A stretch of 52,760 bases of DNA from Thermoclostridium caenicola (GCF_900142095.1 NZ_FQZP01000014.1:1-52760), one strand, 5' to 3'. Shown: positions 7,177 to 16,085, counted from the stretch's first letter. The notes: generated by a model from the sequence alone, not told the origin. Program-made: numbers and translations.

Positions 7177-8250
7177 ATGAAAAAACTTCTAGTACTGTGC
7201 CTGGTATTGGCCCTTTCATTAACCATGCTTGCAGGTTGCGGCAAAGGTTCCGGTTTCGAACTGGCGCTTGTAACCGACCTGGGAACCATCGACGACAAAT
7301 CATTCAACCAGGGCTCCTGGGAAGGCCTGAAGAAATATGCGACAGAGCATAACAAGACCTACCAGTATTACCAGCCCAGCGAAGCCACCAACGCGGCTTA
7401 CCTTGAAGCCATAGACCTGGCGGTCAAGGGCGGGGCCAAGGTAATCGTCACACCTGGTTTCCTTTTTGAGGTTCCCGTTTACATGGCACAAACACGCTAT
7501 CCCGATGTCAAGTTTGTTCTCCTCGACGGTGAACCCCACACCGAAGACTACGCTACCTACAAAACCGAAGCCAACACCCTCTGCATCCTCTACGCCGAGG
7601 AACAGGCCGGATTCATGGCTGGTTATGCCGCTGTAAAGGATGGCTTCACCAAGCTGGGATTCCAGGGCGGTATGGCTGTTCCCGCCGTTATCCGTTATGG
7701 CTACGGTTTCCTGCAGGGTGCTGAGGCCGCCGCGAGGGAAATGGGCCTGCCTGAGGGTTCCATCTCCGTGATGTACAATTATTCCGGTGACTTTGCGGCT
7801 ACGCCCGAGAACCAGGCCAGGGCTGCCGGCTGGTATCAGTCCGGTACCGAAGTCATCTTCGCATGCGGTGGCGCTGTGGGTAACTCGGTTATGGCTGCTG
7901 CCGAAGCTTCAACCGGCAAGTATGTTATCGGCGTGGACGTTGACCAGTATGCAGAATCCAATACGGTTATCTCTTCTGCCATGAAGATGCTGGGTAACTC
8001 CGTTTACCAGGCCCTTGAAGCCTACTATGGCAACAAGTGGGACGGCGGAAAGACATGGGTGCTCGACGTCAACAATGACGGCGTAGGTCTGGCTATGGAC
8101 AACGCCAGGTGGCGTTCCTTCTCCAAGGCTGACTATGATGCTCTCTATAAAGGCATCAAGGACGGCACTTACAAGATCAACAACGCATCCGACATCTCTA
8201 TTGCGGATCTTGGTCTGAAGTATGTCACAGTTACTGAAGTAGCTGACTAA
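7177..8250 (+). CDS. BmpA/PnrA-family nucleoside-binding lipoprotein
   Basis: This is a 357-residue solute-binding lipoprotein with signal peptide and lipobox LAGC (Cys20). The fold is that of the BMP family (BmpA, TmpC/PnrA, YufN/NupN). Recognisable pieces are LVTDLGTIDDKSFNQGSWEG, the segment VIVTPGFLFEVPVYMAQ, KFVLLDG, EEQAGFMAGYAA and VIFACGGAVGNSV. Family members bind purine nucleosides outside the cell and hand them to an ABC permease. The ATPase and two permeases follow in the BmpA-NupABC order. A strong hairpin separates this gene from them, which fits the common pattern of more binding protein than permease. Confidence 0.92.
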   Translation: MKKLLVLCLVLALSLTMLAGCGKGSGFELALVTDLGTIDDKSFNQGSWEGLKKYATEHNKTYQYYQPSEATNAAYLEAIDLAVKGGAKVIVTPGFLFEVPVYMAQTRYPDVKFVLLDGEPHTEDYATYKTEANTLCILYAEEQAGFMAGYAAVKDGFTKLGFQGGMAVPAVIRYGYGFLQGAEAAAREMGLPEGSISVMYNYSGDFAATPENQARAAGWYQSGTEVIFACGGAVGNSVMAAAEASTGKYVIGVDVDQYAESNTVISSAMKMLGNSVYQALEAYYGNKWDGGKTWVLDVNNDGVGLAMDNARWRSFSKADYDALYKGIKDGTYKINNASDISIADLGLKYVTVTEVAD

Positions 8251-8296
8251 TTGAATCTATACCGTAAAACGGCGGTAATGTCTTTTAAAAGCATAG

Positions 8297-8330
8297 GGAA
8301 GGTGCCTCAAAGGCACCTTCCGTTGTAATA
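8297..8330 (+). terminator. Attenuating terminator between binding-protein and ATPase genes
   Basis: A perfect 11-bp stem, GGAAGGTGCCT (8297-8307) with AGGCACCTTCC (8311-8321), has a 3-base loop. The tail GTTGTAATAATATC is only moderately T-rich. Partial read-through to the downstream ATPase is likely. Confidence 0.65.
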
Positions 8331-8479
8331 ATATCTTTTAGGCATGAATTTTCAGGCTGTCAGCAAACAATATGACTGGATGATTGACACCCATTATCCA
8401 TAACAGGGCAGGGATGGCAGGGCGCTGTTTCGCTGTTGGATGGATAATGAAAGGAACAGGAATCAAGGGGTGAAATGCC

Positions 8480-10012
8480 TTGGAATATATCATTGAGATG
8501 CGGGATATTGTCAAGGATTTTCCGGGAATCCGGGCCAATGACCATGTCACGCTTCAAGTCAGAAAGGGAGAAATCCATGCCCTGTTGGGAGAGAACGGTG
8601 CCGGCAAGAGCACGCTCATGAGTATCTTGTTCGGCATGTACAAGCCCGATAGCGGCAGTATTCTTCTCAGGGGAAAAGAAGTCCATATCAGCGGCCCAAG
8701 AATGGCCAATGAGCTGGGAATCGGCATGGTGCATCAGCATTTCATGCTGGTCCATAACTTTACCGTCCTGCAAAACATCATCCTGGGTGTGGAAACCACG
8801 CAAAACGGTTTTCTGAAAATGGATGAAGCCAGGAAGAAAGTGGTGGCCCTGTCGGAAAAGTACGGGCTTAAAGTGGATCCCGACGCCCTTATATCCGAAA
8901 TTACGGTGGGTATGCAGCAGAGGGTGGAGATCCTCAAGATGCTTTACAGGGAAAATGATATCCTCATCTTCGATGAGCCGACGGCCGTTCTTACACCCCA
9001 GGAAATCGATGAGCTGATGGATATCATGAAGGGGCTTGCCGCTGAGGGCAAATCCATTATCTTCATCACACACAAACTGGAAGAAATCAAGCGGGTTGCC
9101 GACCGCTGCACGGTTCTTCGCATGGGGAAATGCATCGGTACGGTCAATGTTGCCGATGTGACGGTGGAAGAGCTGTCGGAAATGATGGTGGGAAGGAAAG
9201 TCATCCTGAAGGTTGAGAAGCAGGAAAAAGAGCCCGGTCGTCCGGTGCTGGAAGTGAGAAACCTCACCATCAGAGACCATAAATCCAAGTCCAGGAAGAA
9301 CAAGGTGCACAACCTGAGCCTGACGGTCAGGGAGGGCGAGATCGTCTGCATAGCCGGTGTCGACGGCAACGGGCAGTCGGAACTCGTCCAGGCTATTACG
9401 GGGCTGATCCCCGCCGATGAAGGCCAGATCATCCTGAAGGGCGAAGATGTGACCAAAAAGTCCATCCGCTACAGGAACACCCATGGTTTGTCCCATATCC
9501 CGGAAGACAGGCATAAGTACGGTCTGGTCCTGGATTACAACCTGGCGGAAAACCTTGTTCTTATGGAGTATTTCGAGCCGCGCTTCCAGTCGCGTGGATT
9601 CCTGAAGCAAAAAGAGATTACGGCCTATGCCGAAAAGCTTATCAGTCAGTTTGACATCCGGAGCAGCGAGGGGGCAAGAACCAGGGTTCGCAGCATGTCC
9701 GGCGGAAACCAGCAGAAGGCCATTGCTGCCCGCGAAATCAGCAGAAATCCTGATTTGCTGCTGGCTGTCCAGCCTACCAGGGGACTGGATGTCGGCGCCA
9801 TTGAATACATGCATGGGCAGATTGTCAAGGCCAGGGACAGCGGGAAGGCGGTTTTGGTAGTTTCCTTCGAGCTTTCCGAGGTCATGAATCTGGCTGACAG
9901 GATACTGGTCATGTATGAGGGCGAGATAGTGGCGAACGTTAAGCCCTCAGAAGTTACCGAAAAGGAATTGGGTCTCTACATGGCCGGCTCAAAAAGGAGT
10001 GAAGCGGTTTGA
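8480..10012 (+). CDS. Nucleoside ABC transporter, duplicated ATP-binding protein
   Basis: This is a 510-residue ATPase with two nucleotide-binding domains, as in YufO/NupA and sugar importers such as RbsA. The start is TTG 8480, with AAGGGGTG at 8465-8472. The N-terminal domain has Walker A GENGAGKST (~37-45), a divergent signature region ITVGMQQRVE and Walker B ILIFDEPTAVLTP. The C-terminal domain has a non-canonical Walker A (GVDGNGQSE), signature MSGGNQQKA and LLLAVQPTRGLD. The degenerate second P-loop is normal for this family. It energises the two membrane proteins encoded next; its stop overlaps the next start by 4 bases (translational coupling). Confidence 0.92.
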   Translation: MEYIIEMRDIVKDFPGIRANDHVTLQVRKGEIHALLGENGAGKSTLMSILFGMYKPDSGSILLRGKEVHISGPRMANELGIGMVHQHFMLVHNFTVLQNIILGVETTQNGFLKMDEARKKVVALSEKYGLKVDPDALISEITVGMQQRVEILKMLYRENDILIFDEPTAVLTPQEIDELMDIMKGLAAEGKSIIFITHKLEEIKRVADRCTVLRMGKCIGTVNVADVTVEELSEMMVGRKVILKVEKQEKEPGRPVLEVRNLTIRDHKSKSRKNKVHNLSLTVREGEIVCIAGVDGNGQSELVQAITGLIPADEGQIILKGEDVTKKSIRYRNTHGLSHIPEDRHKYGLVLDYNLAENLVLMEYFEPRFQSRGFLKQKEITAYAEKLISQFDIRSSEGARTRVRSMSGGNQQKAIAAREISRNPDLLLAVQPTRGLDVGAIEYMHGQIVKARDSGKAVLVVSFELSEVMNLADRILVMYEGEIVANVKPSEVTEKELGLYMAGSKRSEAV

Positions 10013-11109
10013 AAACCAGAAAGGAAAAGACAGGGTTCAGGATCCCGGATCTGAGCCGGGCTGCCGGGCCGATATCCTCGATTGTTGCCATTGCGGTGGG
10101 CCTCATGATTGGATTTATCATCCTTCTCATCAGCAATCCTGCCAGGGCTCTCGAAGGATTTGCCTGGATCATCGGGGGCGGTATCAACAGCGCGAAGGAT
10201 TTGGGCAATGTCCTCTATTACGCCACTCCCATCATCATGACGGGGTTGTCGGTTGCTTTTGCATTCCGGACCAGCCTGTTCAATATCGGCGCATCCGGGC
10301 AGTTCATCGTAGGAGCTTTGGGAGCCGTTCTGGTAGGCGTCAAATGCACGTTCCTGGGATCATTCCAGTGGGTTGTGGGACTTCTTGCCGCCATGGTGTT
10401 CGGTGCGGTATGGGCCCTGATTCCAGGCCTTCTGAAGGCATACAACAATGTTAATGAAGTGATATCCTGTATCATGACCAACTATATCGGCATGTACCTG
10501 GTCAACTGGATTGTCAAATCCACGGTTTACCACCAGCTGACCAACCGTTCCCTTCCGGTTGCCAATGAAGCCAACATTCCCAAACTGGGCCTGGACAAGC
10601 TGTTTCCGGGTTCAAGCATCAATGGCGGCTTCATCATTGCCGTATTGATATGCATCTTTGCCTATATCCTGCTCAACAAGACCACTTTCGGTTTCGAGCT
10701 GAAGGCATGCGGTTACAACAGGTTTGCGAGCCGGTATGCAGGTATCAGCGAAAAAAGGAGCATTATCATGGCCATGGTGATCTCGGGCGCCATGGCGGGA
10801 ATTGGCGGCGGCCTCCTGTATCTGGCCGGCAGCGGCAAATATATCAATGTTGAAGATGTCCTGGCTCCCGAGGGTTTCACGGGAATCTCTGTAGCGCTCC
10901 TGGGTATGTCCCATCCCATCGGAACCCTGTTTGCAGGACTGTTCATCGCATACATCACCGTGGGCGGATCCTACATGCAATTGGCGGGATTTGTCCCTGA
11001 GATCATCGATATCATCACGGCGACGGTCATCTACTTTGCGGCTTTCGCGCTGATCATGAGAAATCTTCTGCAGCGGTTCCGCTTGAGAAAAGGAGGCGAG
11101 AGAACATGA
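10009..11109 (+). CDS. Nucleoside ABC transporter permease (YufP/NupB-like)
   Basis: This is a 366-residue polytopic membrane protein of the BPD_transp_2 family. The start is TTG 10009, overlapping the ATPase stop, with AAAGGAGTG upstream. About ten hydrophobic helices are visible. The family motif region is KACGYNRFASRYAGISEKRSIIM, followed by GALYL-like GGGLLYLAGSG and EGFTGISVALLGMSHPIG. It forms the nucleoside channel together with the next permease. Its stop overlaps the next start (ATGA). Substrate is inferred from the BmpA-type partner. Confidence 0.9.
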   Translation: MKTRKEKTGFRIPDLSRAAGPISSIVAIAVGLMIGFIILLISNPARALEGFAWIIGGGINSAKDLGNVLYYATPIIMTGLSVAFAFRTSLFNIGASGQFIVGALGAVLVGVKCTFLGSFQWVVGLLAAMVFGAVWALIPGLLKAYNNVNEVISCIMTNYIGMYLVNWIVKSTVYHQLTNRSLPVANEANIPKLGLDKLFPGSSINGGFIIAVLICIFAYILLNKTTFGFELKACGYNRFASRYAGISEKRSIIMAMVISGAMAGIGGGLLYLAGSGKYINVEDVLAPEGFTGISVALLGMSHPIGTLFAGLFIAYITVGGSYMQLAGFVPEIIDIITATVIYFAAFALIMRNLLQRFRLRKGGERT

Positions 11110-12065
11110 ACACGCTCTTTTTCCTGATACAGCAAACCATGTTTTTTACCATCCCGCTTCTTGTGGTGGCGCTGGGAGGCATGTTCTCCGAGCGAAGCGG
11201 TGTTATCAACATCGCTCTTGAAGGCATCATGATCATGGGCGGTTTCTGCAGCATCCTGTTCATCAGTTTCATGCAGGATACCATGGCCGGTCAGCCCTTG
11301 CTGCTCCTGGCTATCCTCATTGCCATGATCTCCGGGGCGGTTTTTTCGCTGCTGCACGCTTATGCCTCCATCAATATGAAAGCCGACCAGACCATCAGCG
11401 GAACGGCGCTGAACCTGATGGCACCGGCTGTATCCATATTTGCAGCCAGAATGATCCAACCTTCCGGCGTTCAGCAGATTCAGTTCACCAATACGTTCAG
11501 GATTGCAAAGGTGCCCGTCCTGGGAGATATTCCGATCCTTGGGGATATGTTTTTCCAGAATGTTTACCTGACTACCTATATTGGCGTGGCTATTCTGATC
11601 ATCGCTGCCATCCTGCTCTATAAGACGAAATTTGGGCTCAGGCTGCGGGCTTGCGGGGAGCATCCCCAGGCAGCTGACTCGGTGGGCGTAAACGTCTATC
11701 GCATGCGTTATGCGGGCGTGATGATCTCCGGCGCGTTGGGCGGTCTTGGCGGATTGATCTTTGTTGTCACCACGTCCACCAACTTCAACGCTACGGTGGC
11801 GGGATACGGATTCCTGGCGCTGGCAGTTCTGATCTTCGGACAATGGAATCCGTGGCGGATTGCCCTGGCTGCGCTCTTTTTCGGGTTTATGAAAACCATA
11901 TCCGCGACCTATTCGTCCATACCCTGGCTCGTCCAACTCCAGGTATCGGGATATGTCTATAAAATGATTCCCTATATTGCGACGCTGGTGGTATTGGTTT
12001 TCAGCTCCAGGAATTCGCAGGCGCCCAAGGCAGCGGGCGTCCCCTACGATCAGGGAGCAAGATAA
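11106..12065 (+). CDS. Nucleoside ABC transporter permease (YufQ/NupC-like)
   Basis: This is a 319-residue polytopic membrane protein, the second BPD_transp_2 permease of the operon. ATG 11106 overlaps the previous stop, and AAAGGAGGCG precedes it. Family landmarks are LVVALGGMFSERSGVINIAL near the N-terminus, LRACGEHPQAADSVGVNV for the coupling region, and GYGFLALAVLIFGQWNP. The N-terminal GGMFSERSGVINI motif is typical of YufQ-like subunits. It is the last gene of the operon; a terminator begins 18 bases after the stop codon. Confidence 0.9.
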   Translation: MNTLFFLIQQTMFFTIPLLVVALGGMFSERSGVINIALEGIMIMGGFCSILFISFMQDTMAGQPLLLLAILIAMISGAVFSLLHAYASINMKADQTISGTALNLMAPAVSIFAARMIQPSGVQQIQFTNTFRIAKVPVLGDIPILGDMFFQNVYLTTYIGVAILIIAAILLYKTKFGLRLRACGEHPQAADSVGVNVYRMRYAGVMISGALGGLGGLIFVVTTSTNFNATVAGYGFLALAVLIFGQWNPWRIALAALFFGFMKTISATYSSIPWLVQLQVSGYVYKMIPYIATLVVLVFSSRNSQAPKAAGVPYDQGAR

Positions 12066-12083
12066 ATGCATACGGGACTTTTG

Positions 12084-12113
12084 GGACCGCCGGGTTCATC
12101 GGCGGTCCTTTTT
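12084..12113 (+). terminator. Rho-independent terminator of the nucleoside transporter operon
   Basis: A 9-bp stem, GGACCGCCG (12084-12092) with CGGCGGTCC (12100-12108), has a 7-base loop and is followed by TTTTT. Confidence 0.9.
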
Positions 12114-12245
12114 GTTGCCCACACAGAAAGACCGATAACCGAAGCAGAGGAAAAGGGATACCGGAAAATGTGTGCAGCATCACGGAAAATGGTTGTTTTT
12201 TATGCCTGCCTGTGCTATGATGATGAACTGACCTTCAGAGGTGAG

Positions 12246-13148
12246 ATGATGAGAAAAAAGAGGCCTTTTGGCTGCCTGTATTTCCTGATAGGCCTGCTCT
12301 TCCTGGTCATGTTCTGGTATTGGCAGAACTATACCCTTCAAATCGTCAGGTACACCCTTTCCTACGCGGAATTGCCCCAGGGCTTTGACGGGTATAAAAT
12401 TGCCCATATCAGCGATATGCACGGCATGGCCTTTGGCTATAAAAACAGTACGCTTGCCAGGCGCATCCGGGAGTTTAATCCGGATATCGTGGTTTGTACC
12501 GGTGACATGATCAGTTCCCATGCAAAGGACGGTCAGGCATTCCTTGACTTTCTCGAAAGCATGGGGGATCAGTATCCCATATACATGTGCCTCGGGAACC
12601 ACGAACAGATCGCGGAGTGGAAAGAGCTGGAGAGCGAATCGGAATATGGCTACGATGCTTTCATCCGGAAGGTTCGGGAGTACGGTGTGCGCATCCTGAA
12701 CAACGAGACGGAGATCCTGGAAAAGGACGGGGATCAAATCCGCATCATCGGCCTGACGCTGGCGCTTTATCACTATTCGCGCCGGGATGAGCCCTATGCC
12801 GACGAAAACCTCCTGCTGAAGACCCCATACATAGAAGAGGCTGTCGGAAGGGCCGGAGAAGGGTTCAACCTCCTTCTGGTCCACAACCCTTCCTATTTCA
12901 GGGAATATACGGCGTGGGGGGCGGATCTCATTCTGGTCGGGCATATGCATGGCGGGGTTATCCGAATTCCTTTCAAGGGGGGGCTTTTGTCACCCGAACA
13001 TGTATTCTTTCCAGAATTTGATGCCGGGCTTTTTGAGGAAGGAACCGGCAAGATGATTGTGAACAGGGGACTGGGCAATTCGGCAATCCAGATGCGGTTG
13101 TTCAACCGGCCGGAACTGACCGAAATCACCCTGAAATCCGTACCGTAG
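12246..13148 (+). CDS. Membrane-anchored metallophosphoesterase (YkuE-like)
   Basis: The product has 300 residues from ATG 12246 (or 299 from the adjacent ATG 12249, with AGAGGTG upstream). The frame is open further upstream, but it crosses the preceding terminator. One N-terminal membrane helix (~10-27) is followed by a calcineurin-like phosphoesterase domain. Metal-binding motifs are intact: HISDMHG (Asp57, His59), CTGDMI (Asp87), LGNHEQ (Asn118, His119), LLVHNPSYF and LVGHMHGGV. Relatives such as YkuE act at the membrane surface; the substrate here is unknown. It converges on the ABC-F gene, with a shared hairpin between. Confidence 0.88.
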   Translation: MMRKKRPFGCLYFLIGLLFLVMFWYWQNYTLQIVRYTLSYAELPQGFDGYKIAHISDMHGMAFGYKNSTLARRIREFNPDIVVCTGDMISSHAKDGQAFLDFLESMGDQYPIYMCLGNHEQIAEWKELESESEYGYDAFIRKVREYGVRILNNETEILEKDGDQIRIIGLTLALYHYSRRDEPYADENLLLKTPYIEEAVGRAGEGFNLLLVHNPSYFREYTAWGADLILVGHMHGGVIRIPFKGGLLSPEHVFFPEFDAGLFEEGTGKMIVNRGLGNSAIQMRLFNRPELTEITLKSVP

Positions 13149-13170
13149 AATATCATGGCGCATAGGAACA

Positions 13171-13200
13171 GCAAGGGAGGCAATGATATGCCTCCCTTGC
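13171..13200. terminator. Hairpin between convergent genes (possible bidirectional terminator)
   Basis: A perfect 12-bp inverted repeat, GCAAGGGAGGCA with TGCCTCCCTTGC, has a 6-base loop. It lies between the stops of the phosphoesterase (+) and ABC-F (-) genes. Neither side has a strong T-run. Confidence 0.45.
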
Positions 13201-13212
13201 CGCATAGGCCTG

Positions 13213-14868
13213 TTATCTCCTTTTCAGCAATGCCTGGTATTGTGCTTCCAGTTCCTGCTTCTGGCTTTCATCGCTGCAAGCGGATATTTTGGCCGACAGT
13301 TCGGCCAGTTTCATCTGCCTGATGGTTTCCTCGAGTCCTGAAGACGAAACGGTTCTTTCCTCCTTTGCCCGGATGCTTTCCTCGTATTCCTTCAGCGATC
13401 CTTCAAAGGTTTTCAGCCGGTTATCCTCAATGATGAGAAGCCGTTGGGCGATGTTTTCAACAAACTGCCTGTCATGGGAGATCAGGAGCAGCGTTCCGGT
13501 GTAATCCTTCAGGACGCTTTCAAGGGCTTCCAGTGAGAAGACATCCAGGTAGTTGGTGGGTTCGTCCAGGATGATGAAGTTGGCTTTAGAAACCAGCAGC
13601 CTGGCAATGGAGACCTTCACTTTCTCGCCGCCGCTGATGAGGGCTACCGGTTTATGGACATGGCCGGCCGGTATCAGAAGCCTTGCCAGGACACCCCTGA
13701 CCTCATGTTCGGGCTTTTCGCTTTCGGCCATTACGTTCTCCAGGATGCTCCTCGTTTCATCCAGTATGGAGAAATCCTGTTTGAAAAAGCCGAACTCGAC
13801 GCCCGGGGCAATTGACAGACGGCTGTCTCTTTCTGCGATCAGGTTGGCCAGGGTGGTCTTGCCGCTGCCGTTCTTTCCAAGCAGGGCCGTTCGCTTCCCG
13901 GTGGGAATCTCAAAAGTCGCATTTGTGATCAGTTTTCGAACATTAAAACCGATGGTCAGGTTCCTGGCCCGGACGGCTTTGGATGATACGGGGTTACTGG
14001 GCGGTTCAATCTTTATGAGCACCTGGGGCAGCTCCCGCGGTTTTTCCTTTTTCTCCAGCTTTTCCAGCCTGGTTTCCAGTTGATCAATGCTCTGGCTGAG
14101 CTTCTTCTGGATGGCGGTCCAATTGCGCCTGTGAAGACGGGCTTCCGAGTTTCCCATTCGGCTTGGCGCCTTCCTGATGGCCTGCCTGTTGGCCTTTCGC
14201 TCCAGGATTCGTTCCTTAAGACGCTCGCGTTCCCGGATATAGGACTCATACTCGAAAACCTGTCTTTGGTATTCGGCTTCACGCTGCCGGACATATTGCG
14301 TGTAGTTCCCCGAAAATACCCGGACTTCGCCGTTCATGATCTCCAGGATGGTATCGCAGAGCTCATCCAGCAGATCCCTGTCGTGGGAAACCAGAAGCAG
14401 CGTACCTTTATAGGCTTTCAGTTCCTTTTTGACAATGTCTGCCGATTCCATATCCAGATTGCTTGTGGGCTCGTCGGCAAACAGGATGCCGCAGTCCGGA
14501 TCAAAGGCATGCAGGAAGCGCAGTTTGGCCTTTTCGCCACCGCTTAAATGCACATGCTGTCTGTCAGGTTCCCAGTCCAGAAGGCCCATGAGCCGCTGAT
14601 TCCGTCCAACCGGCAGGGATGATGCCATGGATTCCGGAACGCCGTCATCCTGCTGCCTGAGAAAGGAGTATGAGGTATAGAGGCGGACAGAACCTTCATC
14701 CGGACTTTCAATACCTGCAAGCACTTTCAGCAATGTGGACTTGCCGGCTCCATTGGGACCCGTGATTCCTATGCGTTCACCCGAATAAACCTTCAGGGAA
14801 AAGGAGTTGAACAATTGCTGCTCACCGTAGCTTTTGCTGATTTGATGGGCTTGAAGAACCAATGACAT
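13213..14868 (-). CDS. ABC-F ribosomal protection ATPase (Vga/Lsa/Msr-like)
   Basis: This is a 551-residue cytoplasmic protein with two ABC domains and no membrane helices. ATG 14868 has GGGAGG upstream. Domain 1 has Walker A GPNGAGKST (37-45), signature LSGGEKAKL and Walker B ILFADEPTSNLD. Domain 2 has GKNGSGKTT, ISGGEKVKV and FIILDEPTNYLD. The linker between them (~195-290) is rich in Arg, Lys and Glu and includes RKAPSRMGNSEARLHR, a pattern typical of antibiotic-resistance ABC-F proteins. Those proteins bind the ribosomal E site and dislodge lincosamides, streptogramin A, pleuromutilins or macrolides. The long structured leader upstream also fits antibiotic-induced control. Drug specificity cannot be read from the sequence; a housekeeping translation factor is a less likely alternative. 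Confidence 0.85.
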   Translation of the reverse strand: MSLVLQAHQISKSYGEQQLFNSFSLKVYSGERIGITGPNGAGKSTLLKVLAGIESPDEGSVRLYTSYSFLRQQDDGVPESMASSLPVGRNQRLMGLLDWEPDRQHVHLSGGEKAKLRFLHAFDPDCGILFADEPTSNLDMESADIVKKELKAYKGTLLLVSHDRDLLDELCDTILEIMNGEVRVFSGNYTQYVRQREAEYQRQVFEYESYIRERERLKERILERKANRQAIRKAPSRMGNSEARLHRRNWTAIQKKLSQSIDQLETRLEKLEKKEKPRELPQVLIKIEPPSNPVSSKAVRARNLTIGFNVRKLITNATFEIPTGKRTALLGKNGSGKTTLANLIAERDSRLSIAPGVEFGFFKQDFSILDETRSILENVMAESEKPEHEVRGVLARLLIPAGHVHKPVALISGGEKVKVSIARLLVSKANFIILDEPTNYLDVFSLEALESVLKDYTGTLLLISHDRQFVENIAQRLLIIEDNRLKTFEGSLKEYEESIRAKEERTVSSSGLEETIRQMKLAELSAKISACSDESQKQELEAQYQALLKRR

Positions 14869-14891
14869 AAAAACAACCTCCCGAAAGCTAG

Positions 14892-14979
14892 TTCCGGAAG
14901 GCCATGTACAAGCCAAAAAGCCATGATTTCACACGGCTTGGTGATCGCGAAAAAAGCGTATAAAAGGCCAATTCCGGAA
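14892..14979 (-). promoter_or_regulatory. Leader attenuator upstream of the ABC-F gene
   Basis: On the minus strand, AAGCCGTG (14932-14939) pairs with CATGGCTT (14918-14925) across a 6-base loop and runs into TTTTT, an intrinsic terminator inside the leader. An upstream TTCCGGAATTGGCC (14966-14979) can pair with a downstream GGCCTTCCGGAA (14892-14903), giving 12 bp with a 2-base bulge that encloses the terminator hairpin just before the ribosome binding site. This is consistent with ribosome-mediated attenuation, which is known for other ABC-F resistance genes. Confidence 0.55.
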
Positions 14980-15031
14980 CATGCGCAGTATCAAAACAAA
15001 CACAATCCGAAATCAGCCAATCATCGTCGCG

Positions 15032-15088
15032 TCACCTGGTTCCGACACCGTGCCGTACAGGTATCGGAAGCTCTCCTTTCCTGTTCAT
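15032..15088 (-). CDS. Possible 18-codon leader peptide upstream of the ABC-F gene
   Basis: ATG 15088 opens an 18-codon frame (MNRKGELPIPVRHGVGTR) that ends at TGA 15032-15034. From the predicted promoter the transcript would begin only a few bases before this ATG, so it would be nearly leaderless. The frame covers a 9-bp hairpin, TTCCGATAC with GTGTCGGAA. Ribosome stalling here could control the downstream structures. Translation is not shown. Confidence 0.3.
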   Translation of the reverse strand: MNRKGELPIPVRHGVGTR

Positions 15089-15097
15089 TTTGAAATA

Positions 15098-15127
15098 ATC
15101 GTACCATGGTACACCAATTCATGTCAA
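15098..15127 (-). promoter_or_regulatory. Sigma-A promoter of the ABC-F gene, overlapped by a palindrome
   Basis: On the minus strand, TTGACA (15122-15127) and TACGAT (15098-15103) are separated by 18 bases. A perfect 12-base palindrome, GTACCATGGTAC (15101-15112), overlaps the -10 and could be a repressor site. The leader to the start codon is about 220 bases. Confidence 0.65.
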
Positions 15128-15260
15128 TCCCGTGCAGACCAACGAATGGGTATGGGGGAGGAAAGGGATCCTTAAGGTCGAAAGCGCATGGAAAATGCTG
15201 TTGATTGTATTTCCACAATTTGATAGAATCTACCTAACAGAAAGTATTGGAGGCGATTTC

Positions 15261-16085
15261 ATGGGAGATACCAAGTTTTGCCATTCATGCGGCAGTAATA
15301 TCCCTGTTGCAGCACTGTTCTGTCCCCATTGCGGCCAGAAACAGGAAACCATTGCTCAAGAGCCGGAAAGAGTTGTTCAGACACCGGAAGAACCTGCAAT
15401 GACGCCAACGGAGGATATTCAAGTATCCGAGGCCTCTGCCGGGGCAGGGGATCAGGCTCCGGAGGCAAGCGCCCAAACAGTTGTTCAGCAACCGCCTGTT
15501 GAAACGGACTTCATCCCTCAACAGCAGCCCAACGCAAACGAAACGACAACCGCGGCTCTGCAGCAGCAAACAGCCTCCGCCGGGCCGGAACCGGTCGCGC
15601 AGACCTATGGGCAGAGTCCGGCTCAGCCTCAGCAGCCGCAGCCTGTTTTCCAGCAGCCGGCTCAGCCCGTTCAGGAGAATAAACCGGATTATGCGCAGCA
15701 ATTGTTGCAGGCAGCGGCTCCGCAGCAAAAGCCGAAAAAGCGGTTCCCCTGGTTTTTTGCGATATTATGGGGCGGAATGCTTATCTTTATTGGCGTATGG
15801 ATTGTCGCATGGTTTACATATCCCAATCAGAGCGTCCATAATCCGCTGAACAATCTGACGATCGATACCTTCAGAATCCTGACGCCGGTTATCACCATCC
15901 TGCTGCTGATCTATACCCTCAACCTCAGGCTGATCGTGAAGAAGGGCAAGATCATCCCAACCATCGTGCTGGTCCTGACCCTGTTGTTCAGTGTGTTCAT
16001 GTTTTTGTCCTTTGAACTGACGGAGGATGATTGGGCACATCAGCTGGTAAGGCCCATAACCGAAATCTTCTTTGAGATTGAATAG
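15261..16085 (+). CDS. Zinc-ribbon membrane protein with Gln/Pro-rich linker
   Basis: This is a 274-residue protein. ATG 15261 has GGAGG at 15249-15253. The N-terminus is a zinc ribbon (FCHSCG, then FCPHCGQ), a Cys4 site. Residues ~35-165 are a low-complexity linker rich in Gln, Pro, Ala and Glu. The C-terminal ~100 residues have three membrane helices (FFAILWGGMLIFIGVWIVAW, ILTPVITILLLIYTL, IIPTIVLVLTLLFSVFMFL). Such zinc-ribbon-plus-helix proteins are common in Clostridia, mostly without known function. It appears to be a single gene: a terminator follows directly. Confidence 0.8.
   Translation: MGDTKFCHSCGSNIPVAALFCPHCGQKQETIAQEPERVVQTPEEPAMTPTEDIQVSEASAGAGDQAPEASAQTVVQQPPVETDFIPQQQPNANETTTAALQQQTASAGPEPVAQTYGQSPAQPQQPQPVFQQPAQPVQENKPDYAQQLLQAAAPQQKPKKRFPWFFAILWGGMLIFIGVWIVAWFTYPNQSVHNPLNNLTIDTFRILTPVITILLLIYTLNLRLIVKKGKIIPTIVLVLTLLFSVFMFLSFELTEDDWAHQLVRPITEIFFEIE

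Noticed and set aside
9339-9400. Defective second Walker A (GVDGNGQSE) in the nucleoside ABC ATPase
   Set aside because: This variation is normal for the second domain in this ATPase family and is not a mutation of note.
8360-9814. Long minus-strand open frame (484 codons) opposite the nucleoside ABC ATPase
   Set aside because: It is antisense to a clear ATPase gene, rich in His, Gln and Cys, and has no family likeness or ribosome binding site. The opposite strand of such genes often stays open by codon bias.
11031-12071. Minus-strand open frame of 346 codons opposite the second nucleoside permease
   Set aside because: It is a shadow of a polytopic membrane protein; the composition is unlike a real protein and no start signal is present.
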